DNA of 64,000 nt from Roseitalea sp. MMSF_3546. GTDB lineage: Bacteria; Pseudomonadota; Alphaproteobacteria; Rhizobiales; Rhizobiaceae. Below, piece by piece: positions 8,524 through 16,147 of this stretch. The position numbers and the translations under genes are program-made. The number at the start of each line of letters is the position of its first letter. Within the stretch, counting starts at the first letter, position 1. The notes under the pieces were generated by a model, which saw only the letters and a program-made list of their open reading frames with translations, was not told the origin of the DNA and did not search any database. The stretch spans positions 20,742-84,741 of the forward strand of contig NZ_JASHKB010000016.1 in NCBI RefSeq assembly GCF_030732865.1, given 5' to 3'.

Positions 8524-8982
8524 ATGGTCTTCAAGCACGGGCGCATTCTTGCCGCGCTGATGGCAATGGCGCCGATCGCGCTGCCTGCGGCGCATGCCCA
8601 GGGCGTCTCCGACAGTTCGATCGTCGGAAGCGAGCGCGAGATCATCGAGATCAGTCGCGATGTCTCGGAAGTCAGCCTGGACGGCCTGCTCGAAAACGCC
8701 GAGGACACGGCCGACCGCATTCGCATGCTCACCGATCCAGAAGAGGTCACCATCGTCCAGCTCGGCGAGCGGCGCAGGGCGGTCACCGAAGAGATCGAGC
8801 AGTTCATGCGCGATCACCAGCCGGTGCTCGTGGATCTGCGCAACGCGGTGCAGATCAACGCCGTCCTGTTCGAGATTCTCAACGCCAAGGGCATCGGCGC
8901 GCCCGAAGTGCTGGCCGCCGATGTCGACGAGGACGATTCCATCACGGTGTACGCCTTCGCCACCCAGGCGCCGGGGAACTGA
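8524..8982 (+). CDS. Exported protein of unknown function
   Basis: A 152-aa product with a clear signal peptide ([20 protein letters not shown], cut after AHA) and a mature part that is acidic and helical: [20 protein letters not shown] then [20 protein letters not shown]. No family was recognised with confidence. CGGAGGGAAA sits just before the ATG, and the codon bias matches the neighbours, so it is a real gene. It runs against the direction of the urease genes, between ureC and the LprI-like gene, which is unusual for such a cluster. Confidence 0.75.
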   Translation: MVFKHGRILAALMAMAPIALPAAHAQGVSDSSIVGSEREIIEISRDVSEVSLDGLLENAEDTADRIRMLTDPEEVTIVQLGERRRAVTEEIEQFMRDHQPVLVDLRNAVQINAVLFEILNAKGIGAPEVLAADVDEDDSITVYAFATQAPGN

Positions 8983-8994
8983 GGCGCCCACGCC

Positions 8995-9405
8995 TCAGCC
9001 CTCCTCGAGCAGGAGCAGCAATTGCTCGGTGCGCTGGCGGGTGAGTTGCGCCTTGCAGCTGTTCTCGATCAGCGGGCGGATCGAGCCGCCGGCATAGCGG
9101 GCACCCTCGGCCGTGCAATGACCGTCGCGGAAGTCGATCCAGGCACGCTGGGCCTTGAGCAGATTGTCATGGCCGTTGGCCTGTTCGGGAAAATGGGCGC
9201 GCGCGGAGGCGTCGGACGCCTTGATCGCGGCGACCACGAGCGGCCAGGCGGCGTTGAGCGCCCGGTCGGCGCGCTGAAAGTCCCGATAGGCGCAGTAGTT
9301 CATGCCCTGCTGAGGCAGATCGGCCGGACTGGCGCAGTCCCACTCCTGCGCGCTCGCCGGCAGCGCGACGAGCAGTAGGGCCAGCCAGCCGGCGGCTTGG
9401 CGCAT
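8995..9405 (-). CDS. LprI-like (DUF1311) secreted protein
   Basis: A 136-aa periplasmic protein with a signal peptide ([20 protein letters not shown]) and four or more cysteines. The core DFQRADRALNAAWPLVVAA, followed by LLKAQRAWIDFRDGHCTAEG, is the lysozyme-inhibitor LprI-like (DUF1311) signature. Family members near rhizobial urease genes are common; their role there is unknown. The ATG overlaps the ureB stop by one base (TGATG), indicating co-translation with ureB. Confidence 0.88.
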   Translation of the reverse strand: MRQAAGWLALLLVALPASAQEWDCASPADLPQQGMNYCAYRDFQRADRALNAAWPLVVAAIKASDASARAHFPEQANGHDNLLKAQRAWIDFRDGHCTAEGARYAGGSIRPLIENSCKAQLTRQRTEQLLLLLEEG

Positions 9406-9710
9406 CACAGGCTCCCCATGATCATCTTGCGGAAGCCGTAGATCTCGTGGCTGCCGGAGAAATGGATCAAGGTGACGTCGCGGCTCTGGCCGGGCTCGAA
9501 ACGCACCGCCGTGCCGGCGGGAATGTCGAGCCGATGGCCGCGCGCGGCCTCGCGGTCGAAGTCGAGCGCCGGATTGGTCTCGTGGAAATGATAGTGCGAG
9601 CCGACCTGCACCGGCCGGTCGCCGGTATTGGCGACGGTCAGCGTGATCGCCTCGCGGCCGGCATTGAGTTCGATATCGGTGTCGGGGGTGACGATCTCGC
9701 CGGGGATCAT
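9405..9710 (-). CDS. ureB: Urease subunit beta UreB
   Basis: The 101-aa non-catalytic beta subunit of bacterial urease. It begins [20 protein letters not shown] and contains the family core [18 protein letters not shown] and the C-terminal [15 protein letters not shown]. Longer readings upstream run antisense-free into the HD gene and were rejected; the ATG overlaps the stop of that HD gene (ATGA). The subunits UreA, UreB and UreC are all present in the window but are not adjacent. Confidence 0.97.
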   Translation of the reverse strand: MIPGEIVTPDTDIELNAGREAITLTVANTGDRPVQVGSHYHFHETNPALDFDREAARGHRLDIPAGTAVRFEPGQSRDVTLIHFSGSHEIYGFRKMIMGSL

Positions 9711-10291
9711 GGTTCGGCCTTTCGTTTGCGCGCCGCTTCGATCTCCGCTTCGAGCCTTGCGGCCGAGCGGTCGAATCGGGCTTCGAGTTGTGGCTCGAGG
9801 CCGCGGCAGACATCGACCACCTTGCGGGCCCAGTGAAGATACCGCGCATTCGCCTCGACGTCGAAGGCGGCGTGCGGCAGGTCGAGCAGTTCCTCGACAT
9901 TGGAGGTCTTGTCGGCCAGCTTGAGGCGCTTGACCCGGTCGCCCGCATCGCGCGTTTGGTCGACCTGGCGCTGGCGCCGCGCATCGCCCGTCAGGTCTGG
10001 CGGGTCGGTGACGTCCATGACCAGATCGGCGATCCCGTCGCCGAACCGTTCGCGCAGGATCGGTTCGCGCACGCCCGTGTCCTCGACCGTGTCGTGCAGC
10101 CAGGCGGCGGCGGCCAGCACCGGGTCGAACGGCTCGCAACGGGCGCAAAGCGCCGCCACCTCCGCCAGATGAACCAGATAGGGGTCGCCCTTGTCGGCGC
10201 GTGTCTGGGCGCCGTGGGCGTGGGCGGCGAAAAGCGCGGCCTCGCTGATCAGGCGTGCGTCGGCGTTCGGCTCGGCGGACGGCGCGATCAT
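9707..10291 (-). CDS. HD-domain phosphohydrolase, RelA/SpoT-hydrolase-like (MESH1-like)
   Basis: A 194-aa HD-superfamily protein. The metal-binding pattern is visible as [20 protein letters not shown] near residue 25, [12 protein letters not shown] near residue 63, and [13 protein letters not shown] near residue 125, matching stand-alone (p)ppGpp/NADPH hydrolases of the MESH1 type more than nucleotide phosphodiesterases. Members occur inside rhizobial ure operons. It sits between ureA and ureB with a 4-base gap and an ATGA overlap, so it is co-expressed with urease; a link to stringent nitrogen signalling is speculation. Confidence 0.8.
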   Translation of the reverse strand: MIAPSAEPNADARLISEAALFAAHAHGAQTRADKGDPYLVHLAEVAALCARCEPFDPVLAAAAWLHDTVEDTGVREPILRERFGDGIADLVMDVTDPPDLTGDARRQRQVDQTRDAGDRVKRLKLADKTSNVEELLDLPHAAFDVEANARYLHWARKVVDVCRGLEPQLEARFDRSAARLEAEIEAARKRKAEP

Positions 10292-10295
10292 CGCT

Positions 10296-10598
10296 TCACC
10301 TGATCGGTTCGTGCACGGTGACGAGCTTTGTGCCGTCGGGAAAGGTCGCCTCGACCTGAATGTCGTGGATCATCTCGGGCACGCCCTCCATGACCTGATC
10401 GCGGCTCAGGACGGTGGCGCCCTCGGCCATCAGTTCGGCCACCGACCGACCCTCGCGCGCGCCCTCGACGACGAAATCGGTGATCAGCGCGATGGCTTCG
10501 GGGTGGTTGAGCCTGATCCCGCGCGCCAGGCGCTTGCGCGCCACCTCGGCGGCCATGGCGACCAGAAGCTTGTCCTTTTCCCTGGGTGTGAGCTGCAT
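10296..10598 (-). CDS. ureA: Urease subunit gamma UreA
   Basis: The 100-aa gamma subunit, [20 protein letters not shown] at the start and [20 protein letters not shown] at the end, both diagnostic. It is the first urease gene in reading direction. Upstream (10599-10706) there is no ureD, which usually precedes ureA; the creatininase gene ends at 10707 instead. A weak sigma-54-like element lies about 70 bases before the start. Confidence 0.98.
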   Translation of the reverse strand: MQLTPREKDKLLVAMAAEVARKRLARGIRLNHPEAIALITDFVVEGAREGRSVAELMAEGATVLSRDQVMEGVPEMIHDIQVEATFPDGTKLVTVHEPIR

Positions 10599-10664
10599 GG
10601 ATGTCCCCGGCTTGATCCGAGGCGCATGCTAGTCGTCAACCGGGCGGGGGAAAAGGCCACAAGA

Positions 10665-10680
10665 TGCAACAGAGCTGCCG
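10665..10680 (-). promoter_or_regulatory. Possible sigma-54 (-24/-12) promoter for ureA
   Basis: On the minus strand the sequence CGGCAGCTCTGTTGCA keeps the invariant GG-N10-GC spacing and a perfect TTGCA -12 block, but the -24 block is only a partial match to TGGCACG. It lies 67 bases upstream of the ureA ATG, a suitable distance. The match is weaker than the one at 12046-12061. Confidence 0.35.
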
Positions 10681-10706
10681 AAAATTTGGGCGGCGATGCC
10701 TGTTCT

Positions 10707-11504
10707 TCAGCCGCCCAGCCAGTCCGCCAGGCGGGCGCGGCGCACTTGCTTGAGCAGTTCGACGAAGCCTTCGGCCTGATGGCGCGCGGTCGCCTCGCCC
10801 TTTTGCGCCGTGGCGCGCCCGGCTTCGCCGACGACGCCCTGAGGGTTCAGGTCGCTTGCGATCCAGGCCCAGGCATGGGTGCCCTGCGGCGCGATGTGAT
10901 CGAAGGTGGCGCGCGCGTCGACGGTGCGCGAGGAAAAGTCTTCGGCCTTTTCCATCGCGACCGTCTCGGGGCGGAAATGGAGCATCAGCGAGGTCTCGAC
11001 ATCGCCGCCATGGATGCCGAACTGGCGCTCGGTGTCCGAATAGAGCCCCTCGGGCAGGCCGAAGCGCATCCAGCTCGTCTTGATCGCCAGCATGTCGTGG
11101 CGCACGCGCATCTCGCGGGCGACGATGCCCATGATCTCCTCATTGCCGCCGTGCGAATTGACGATCACCAGCTTGCGGATGCCGGCACGCGCGACCGAAT
11201 CGCCAAGATCGCACCAGTGGGCGATCAGCGTGCGCGCGTCCACGGTCAGCGTGCCGGGCACGCGGACATGCTCGTTGGACTTTCCGACAGGCTGGACCGG
11301 CAGGAAGCGCGCGTCCAGATCGTCCGGCAGCAGCGCGAACACCGTCGCCAGCATGCCTTCCATGATCGACTGGTCGGTGCTGACCGGCAGATGCGGGCCG
11401 TGCTGCTCGATCGCGGCAACGGGCAGGACGGCGACCGTCGCCTCGGGATCGAGGTCCTCGAACTGCCGGGCGGTGAAGTCGCCCCACCACAGCCTGCGCG
11501 TCAT
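10707..11504 (-). CDS. Creatininase-family amidohydrolase
   Basis: A 265-aa member of the creatininase (creatinine amidohydrolase / FAPy deformylase) family, dinuclear-metal enzymes that open small cyclic or formyl amides. The ligand blocks are visible: LPVAAIEQHGPHLPVSTDQS near residue 28 (Glu, His, Asp), VNSHGGNEE near residue 115, and the Glu in FGIHGGDVETSLML near residue 163. Its ATG overlaps the RidA stop (ATGA). With RidA it points left, while the importer genes point right, so the substrate is probably a small heterocycle brought in by that importer. The exact substrate cannot be told. Confidence 0.88.
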   Translation of the reverse strand: MTRRLWWGDFTARQFEDLDPEATVAVLPVAAIEQHGPHLPVSTDQSIMEGMLATVFALLPDDLDARFLPVQPVGKSNEHVRVPGTLTVDARTLIAHWCDLGDSVARAGIRKLVIVNSHGGNEEIMGIVAREMRVRHDMLAIKTSWMRFGLPEGLYSDTERQFGIHGGDVETSLMLHFRPETVAMEKAEDFSSRTVDARATFDHIAPQGTHAWAWIASDLNPQGVVGEAGRATAQKGEATARHQAEGFVELLKQVRRARLADWLGG

Positions 11505-11902
11505 CGGGCGTCTCCGGCCGGGGCGGCGGCGATCGCCTCTATCTCCACGGTGAATTCGGGCCGCGCGAAACCCGAAACGATCATCAGCGTGGAGGCTGGC
11601 GCGGGATCGGCGAACAGTTCGTCGCGCACCTTCATGTAGGGCGCAAGGTGCTCGCGGCCGGTGACGAAGGCATTGATGCGCACAATGTCTTCGAGACCCA
11701 TGCCGGCTGCCCGCAACACCGCCTCGATGTTGAAGAAGCACAGCCGGGCCTGCGGTTCGGTGCCGGCGGGAACCTCGTCGTCGGGTGCGATGCCGAGCTG
11801 GCCCGAGCAGAAAAGCAGGCGGCTGCCGGCCGGCACCTCGACGCCATGGCTGTAGCGGGCAAAGGGCGCACGGATCGTGCCGGGCGTGTGACGGATCAGC
11901 AT
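11501..11902 (-). CDS. RidA-family protein (Rid/YjgF/UK114)
   Basis: A 133-aa RidA-superfamily protein; such proteins hydrolyse reactive enamine/imine intermediates or, as in the Rut pathway, aminoacrylate-type products. Family elements are LLFCSGQLGIAPDDEVPAG, the central NIEAVLRAAGMGLEDIVRIN and the terminal PEFTVEIEAIA. The Arg expected for ring-nitrogen deaminase activity in most RidA proteins is not in its usual context, so it may belong to another Rid subgroup. It is the first gene of the leftward unit and is coupled to the creatininase gene. Confidence 0.88.
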   Translation of the reverse strand: MLIRHTPGTIRAPFARYSHGVEVPAGSRLLFCSGQLGIAPDDEVPAGTEPQARLCFFNIEAVLRAAGMGLEDIVRINAFVTGREHLAPYMKVRDELFADPAPASTLMIVSGFARPEFTVEIEAIAAAPAGDAR

Positions 11903-12045
11903 GGGCGGGCCTTTGGCGTTGGCTGGCGCCGATCATGCAAATCGGGCCGGGCTTGGCAAGCCGCCCCATGCACAACCGGCCGCGCGCGTGCCGCGCCGGA
12001 CTCGACAAACGCAAAAAAACGTGGCCGACTTATTGTCAAGGTTGC

Positions 12046-12061
12046 TGGCACGTCGCTTGCA
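12046..12061 (+). promoter_or_regulatory. Sigma-54 (RpoN) -24/-12 promoter of the importer operon
   Basis: TGGCACGTCGCTTGCA has the -24 block TGGCACG, 4 spacer bases and the -12 block TTGCA, with GG (12047-48) and GC (12059-60) separated by exactly 10 bases. The predicted start is near 12072, about 50 bases before the binding-protein ATG. RpoN promoters need an enhancer-binding activator; NtrC would be the natural one for nitrogen genes, but no clear NtrC site was seen. Confidence 0.8.
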
Positions 12062-12123
12062 TTGCCCGCGGCATCGGAAATCCGCGACCGTGGCGGTCGT
12101 GCCAACACTGTGAGGTGTTCTTC

Positions 12124-13116
12124 ATGAAGCGCGTCTTGATTGCAACTTCGGCCCTTGCCTTTTCCGCCGGCGCTGCCGCGGCTGCCGAACCCTTCGTCTA
12201 TGGGACCAACTGGCTGGCCCAGCCCGAGCATGGCGGCTTCTACCAGTCGGTCGCCGACGGCACCTACGAGGCGTGCGGCCTCGACGTCGAGATCCGGCAG
12301 GGCGGCCCGCAGGTGAACAACCGGGCGCTGCTGCTGGCCGGGCGGATCGACGCGCATATGGGCGGCAACATGCTCGAGGCCTTCGCCGCCGTCGAACAGG
12401 ATATCCCGGTCGTCGTCGTCGCCGCCTCGTTTCAGAAGGAGCCGCAGGTGCTGATGACCCATCCGGATCAGGGCCTCGACACCTGGGAGAGCCTGCTGGA
12501 GGCGGACGAATACATTCTGGGCGACCAGGGCTTTCAGAGCTACTTCCAGTGGATGATCACCGAGTTCGGCTTCGATCCGGCCAAGCGCGTGCCCTATACG
12601 TTCAACCCCGCGCCGTTCATCGCCAATCCGAAATCGGTGCAGCAGGGTTACATCACCTCCGAGCCCTTCGCGGTGGAGCGGGAAGGCGGGTTCGAGCCGA
12701 ACCTTTTCCTTCTGGCCGATTACGGCTTCGATACCTATTCGACGACCATCGAGGTGATGCAGCAGACCATCGACGAACGTCCCGAGGCGGTCAAATGCTT
12801 CGTGGAGGGCTCGATCCTTGGCTGGTACAATTATCTTTACGGCGACAATGCCGCCGCCAACGAACTGATCCAGGCCGACAATCCGGACATGAGCGACGAG
12901 CAGATCGCCTTTTCCATCGCCAAGCTGAAGGAGTACGGCATCGTCGATTCCGGCGACAGCGAAGCGCTCGGCATCGGTGCGATGACCGACGAGCGCATGC
13001 AGAGCTTCTATGACAAGATGGTCCGTGCCGGCGTGTCGCCCGAGGGGATCGACATCACCAGGGCCTACACGCTCGACTATGTCAACCAAGGCCTGGGGCT
13101 TGAGCTTAGGAACTGA
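12124..13116 (+). CDS. ABC transporter substrate-binding protein, NitT/TauT (NMT1-like) family
   Basis: A 330-aa periplasmic binding protein with signal peptide (MKRVLIATSALAFSAGAAAA). The mature start FVYGTNWLAQPEHGGFYQSV and the block GLDVEIRQGGPQVNNRALLL are typical of NMT1/THI5-like proteins that deliver pyrimidine-type and other small nitrogenous compounds. A GAGGTG element precedes the ATG. It opens a six-gene rightward unit (importer, deaminase, FAD enzyme, quinone reductase) behind a sigma-54 promoter, so it is expected to be induced under nitrogen limitation. The ligand is not identifiable from sequence. Confidence 0.9.
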   Translation: MKRVLIATSALAFSAGAAAAAEPFVYGTNWLAQPEHGGFYQSVADGTYEACGLDVEIRQGGPQVNNRALLLAGRIDAHMGGNMLEAFAAVEQDIPVVVVAASFQKEPQVLMTHPDQGLDTWESLLEADEYILGDQGFQSYFQWMITEFGFDPAKRVPYTFNPAPFIANPKSVQQGYITSEPFAVEREGGFEPNLFLLADYGFDTYSTTIEVMQQTIDERPEAVKCFVEGSILGWYNYLYGDNAAANELIQADNPDMSDEQIAFSIAKLKEYGIVDSGDSEALGIGAMTDERMQSFYDKMVRAGVSPEGIDITRAYTLDYVNQGLGLELRN

Positions 13117-13155
13117 AACCGCAGGCGCAGGGCGCCCGCAGGCGGAGCGGGGCTG

Positions 13156-13971
13156 GTGACCATGCACGCCGTGCCCGCGGGCGAGACCGGCGCGCCGCAG
13201 CTTGTCATGCGGTCGGTCGGCAAGACCTTCGGCAACGACGTCGTCGCTCTGCGCGATGTCGACCTGACGATCCGGCAGGGCGACTTCCTGTCGCTGCTGG
13301 GGCCGTCGGGCTGCGGCAAGTCGACGGCGCTGCGGCTGATCGCCGGGCTGTCGGCCCCGAGCGCCGGCACGCTCGACTGGCGCGGCCCGCCCATGGATAG
13401 GACCGATGTCGGCTTCGTCTTTCAGGAGCCGACGCTGATGCCCTGGGCGACGGTGTTCGACAATGTGTGGCTGCCGCTGCGCCTGCGCGGAGTGTCGCGC
13501 CGCGATGCGCAGGAGCGCGTGGCCGCGGTGCTCGAGCAGGTGCATCTGACCGGCTTCGAGGAGGCGGTGCCGCGCGAATTGTCGGGCGGCATGAAGATGC
13601 GCGCCTCGATCGCCCGCGCAATGGTCACCCGGCCGCGTGTGCTGTTGATGGACGAGCCGTTCGCCGCGCTCGACGAAATCACCCGATCAAGGCTCAACGG
13701 CGATCTTCTCGAACTGTGGGAGGCCGAGCGCTTCACGGTGATCTTCGTGACCCATTCGGTGTTCGAAAGCGTGTTCCTGTCGAGCCGGGTGATCGTCATG
13801 GCGGCCAATCCGGGCCGCGTGTTCGACGAGATGGCCGTCGATGCGCCCTATCCGCGCGACGATGCCTTTCGGACATCGGAAGACTATGCGCATCTGATCC
13901 GCGCCGCATCGAACATGCTGCGCGCGGCGATGGGGCTCGCACCGCTGGAGACCGCCAATGGCGTCCATTGA
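13156..13971 (+). CDS. ABC transporter ATP-binding protein, NitT/TauT type
   Basis: A 271-aa ATPase that energises the importer. Motifs in order are Walker A GPSGCGKST (about residue 52), Q-loop FQEPTLMPW, signature LSGGMKMRASIARAM, Walker B VLLMDEPFAALDE and the switch His in FVTHSVFES. The GTG start has GGAG 8 bases upstream; an ATG two codons later is possible. It overlaps the permease gene by 14 bases. Confidence 0.93.
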   Translation: MTMHAVPAGETGAPQLVMRSVGKTFGNDVVALRDVDLTIRQGDFLSLLGPSGCGKSTALRLIAGLSAPSAGTLDWRGPPMDRTDVGFVFQEPTLMPWATVFDNVWLPLRLRGVSRRDAQERVAAVLEQVHLTGFEEAVPRELSGGMKMRASIARAMVTRPRVLLMDEPFAALDEITRSRLNGDLLELWEAERFTVIFVTHSVFESVFLSSRVIVMAANPGRVFDEMAVDAPYPRDDAFRTSEDYAHLIRAASNMLRAAMGLAPLETANGVH

Positions 13972-14830
13972 GGCCGGGACCGCGCAGGGCGCCGCCGGGG
14001 CGGGCGGCATCGATGCCGAGGAACTGGCGCGCCAGCGCCAGCGGCGCTTCGAAAAGGTCGGCCGCTGGGCGCTGCCGCTGATCATCATGCTCACGGCGAT
14101 TTGGCTGTGGGACAGGATCTGCGTGTGGAACGAGATCCCGCACTTCATCCTGCCGCGGCCGGGCGTGGTGCTGGCGACACTGATCGACGATGCGCCGCTC
14201 CTGTTCTCCTCGCTTTGGGTGACGCTGAAGATCACCTTCCTGTCGCTGGCGCTGGCGGTGATCGGCGGGGTGGGGCTGGCGGTGCTGTTCACCCAGTCCA
14301 AATGGGTGGAGATGAGCTTCTTCCCGTTCGCCGTGGTGCTGCAGGTCACGCCGATCGTCGCGATCTTCCCGCTGATCAACATCTATGTCGAAAACCAGAC
14401 GGCGAAGCTGCTGCTGTGCGCCTGGATCGTCGCCTTCTTTCCGATCCTGTCGAACACGACGCTCGGGCTCAATTCGGTCGACCGCAACCTTCTCGACCTG
14501 TTCAAGCTCAACGGCGCCACGCGCTGGCAGACGCTGTGGCATCTGCGGCTGCCGGCGGCGATGCCCTATTTCCTGGGCGGGCTGAAGATCGCCGGCGGGC
14601 TGGCGCTGATCGGCGCGGTGGTGGCCGAGTTCGTGGCCGGCGCGGCCGGCCAGCAGTCCGGGCTCGCCAGCCGGATCATCGAGGCGGGCTACCGGCTCAA
14701 CGCGCCGCGCCTGTTCGCCGCGCTGATCCTGATCTCGTTCACCGGCATCGTGATCTTCCTGGCGCTGACCTGGCTGTCCAACCGAATCCTGCGGCGCTGG
14801 CACGAAAGCGCGCTCACCGGGGAGCATTGA
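13958..14830 (+). CDS. ABC transporter permease, NitT/TauT type
   Basis: A 290-aa inner-membrane protein with six predicted helices. The cytoplasmic coupling (EAA) loop is visible as DLFKLNGATRWQTLWHLRLP near residues 185-205, ending with the helical block PYFLGGLKIAGGLALIGAVV. It would pair as a homodimer with the upstream ATPase. Start overlaps the ATPase gene and is followed without gap by the amidohydrolase gene. Confidence 0.93.
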   Translation: MASIEAGTAQGAAGAGGIDAEELARQRQRRFEKVGRWALPLIIMLTAIWLWDRICVWNEIPHFILPRPGVVLATLIDDAPLLFSSLWVTLKITFLSLALAVIGGVGLAVLFTQSKWVEMSFFPFAVVLQVTPIVAIFPLINIYVENQTAKLLLCAWIVAFFPILSNTTLGLNSVDRNLLDLFKLNGATRWQTLWHLRLPAAMPYFLGGLKIAGGLALIGAVVAEFVAGAAGQQSGLASRIIEAGYRLNAPRLFAALILISFTGIVIFLALTWLSNRILRRWHESALTGEH

Positions 14831-16144
14831 TTGGCTCCGCTCTCGCTCGTCACACGCAATTTCGGCTTCATTCTGCACCGGGCGCGCCTGCACCGGTCGT
14901 GGCTCGATGCGCCATCGGCGCGGCACGACGCGGACGGATTCGGCCTTTACGATCTGGAGGTGATCGACCGGCGCGTCGCCTCGATCACGCCGGCGGTCGC
15001 CAATGGCGCGCATGTGGAGAACGACCTGCGCGGGCGGATCGTCAGCCCGTGCTTCGTCGATTGCCACACCCATCTGGACAAGGGCCATATCTGGCACAGA
15101 AGGTCCAATCCGGACGGCACCTTTGCCGGCGCGCTCGAGGCGGTGGCGGCCGACCGCACCGCCAACTGGACGGCCGAAGACGTCGCCACGCGCATGCAGT
15201 TCGGCCTGAAATGCGCCCATGCGCACGGCACGCGCGCCATCCGCACGCATATCGATTCCGACGGGCCGCAGGACGCCATATCCTGGCCGGTGTTCGAGCG
15301 GCTGCGGGCCGAATGGTCCGGCCGGATCGAGCTTCAGGGCGCATGCCTGCAATCGATCGAGAAATTCCGCGAACCGGGCCGGCTCGACGCGCTGGCCGAC
15401 CGCGTCGCCGGCGCCGGCGGCGTGCTCGGCGCGGTCGCCTATATGGTGCCCGACATCGACGAACTGCTCGATGCGGTGTTCGCCGCGGCGATGAAGCGTG
15501 GCCTGGCGCTCGACTTCCATGCCGACGAGACCGGCGAGGCCGACGCCCGTGCGCTGCACCACATCGCGCTGGCGGCGATCCGTCATGGCTACCGGGATCG
15601 CATCCTGATCGGCCATTGCTGCTCGCTGGCGCGCCAGCCAGAGGCGCATGTGCTCGAAACGCTGGACCTGGTGGCGCGGTCCGGCATCGACGTCGTCACG
15701 CTGCCGCTGTGCAATCTGTTCCTGCAGGACCGGCGCACCGGCCCGACCACGCCGCGATGGCGCGGGGTCACGCTGGTGCATGAGATGGCCGAACGCGGCA
15801 TCAATGTGTGCGCGGCCTCGGACAACACGCGCGATCCGTTCTACGCCTATGGCGATCTGGACATGCTCGAAGTGTACCGCATGGCCACGCGAATCTGCCA
15901 TTTCGACCATCCGGTCGGCGACTGGCCCAGGGCGGTCTTCGCCAATCCGGCCCGTGCCATGGGGCTCGACCCGGTGCATGGCCGCATCGCGGCAGGCGAG
16001 CCGGCCGACCTGATCATCTTTGCGGGTCGCTCGTGGACCGAGCTGTTGTCGCGGCCGGAACCGGACCGTGTCGTCGTGCGCGAAGGGACGGTGATCGACC
16101 GCGCGCTGCCGGCTTACGAGGAACTGGACCATCTGATGGAGTAG
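14831..16144 (+). CDS. Cytosine-deaminase-like amidohydrolase
   Basis: A 437-aa TIM-barrel amidohydrolase closest in motif set to bacterial cytosine deaminase (CodA) and related cyclic-amide hydrolases. Metal and catalytic blocks are VDCHTHLDKGH (about residue 76), FHADETGEAD (His and the proton-shuttling Glu, near 230), GHCCSL (near 261) and ASDNTRDPFYAYGD (metal Asp, near 334). The start is TTG directly after the permease stop, with no gap, implying strong coupling. It probably deaminates or hydrolyses an imported N-heterocycle; cytosine is only one possibility. Confidence 0.85.
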   Translation: MAPLSLVTRNFGFILHRARLHRSWLDAPSARHDADGFGLYDLEVIDRRVASITPAVANGAHVENDLRGRIVSPCFVDCHTHLDKGHIWHRRSNPDGTFAGALEAVAADRTANWTAEDVATRMQFGLKCAHAHGTRAIRTHIDSDGPQDAISWPVFERLRAEWSGRIELQGACLQSIEKFREPGRLDALADRVAGAGGVLGAVAYMVPDIDELLDAVFAAAMKRGLALDFHADETGEADARALHHIALAAIRHGYRDRILIGHCCSLARQPEAHVLETLDLVARSGIDVVTLPLCNLFLQDRRTGPTTPRWRGVTLVHEMAERGINVCAASDNTRDPFYAYGDLDMLEVYRMATRICHFDHPVGDWPRAVFANPARAMGLDPVHGRIAAGEPADLIIFAGRSWTELLSRPEPDRVVVREGTVIDRALPAYEELDHLME

Positions 16145-16147
16145 GCG

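Noticed and set aside
8437..8991. Minus-strand frame opposite the exported protein gene
   Set aside because: Antisense shadow; the plus-strand frame has a ribosome-binding site and signal peptide.
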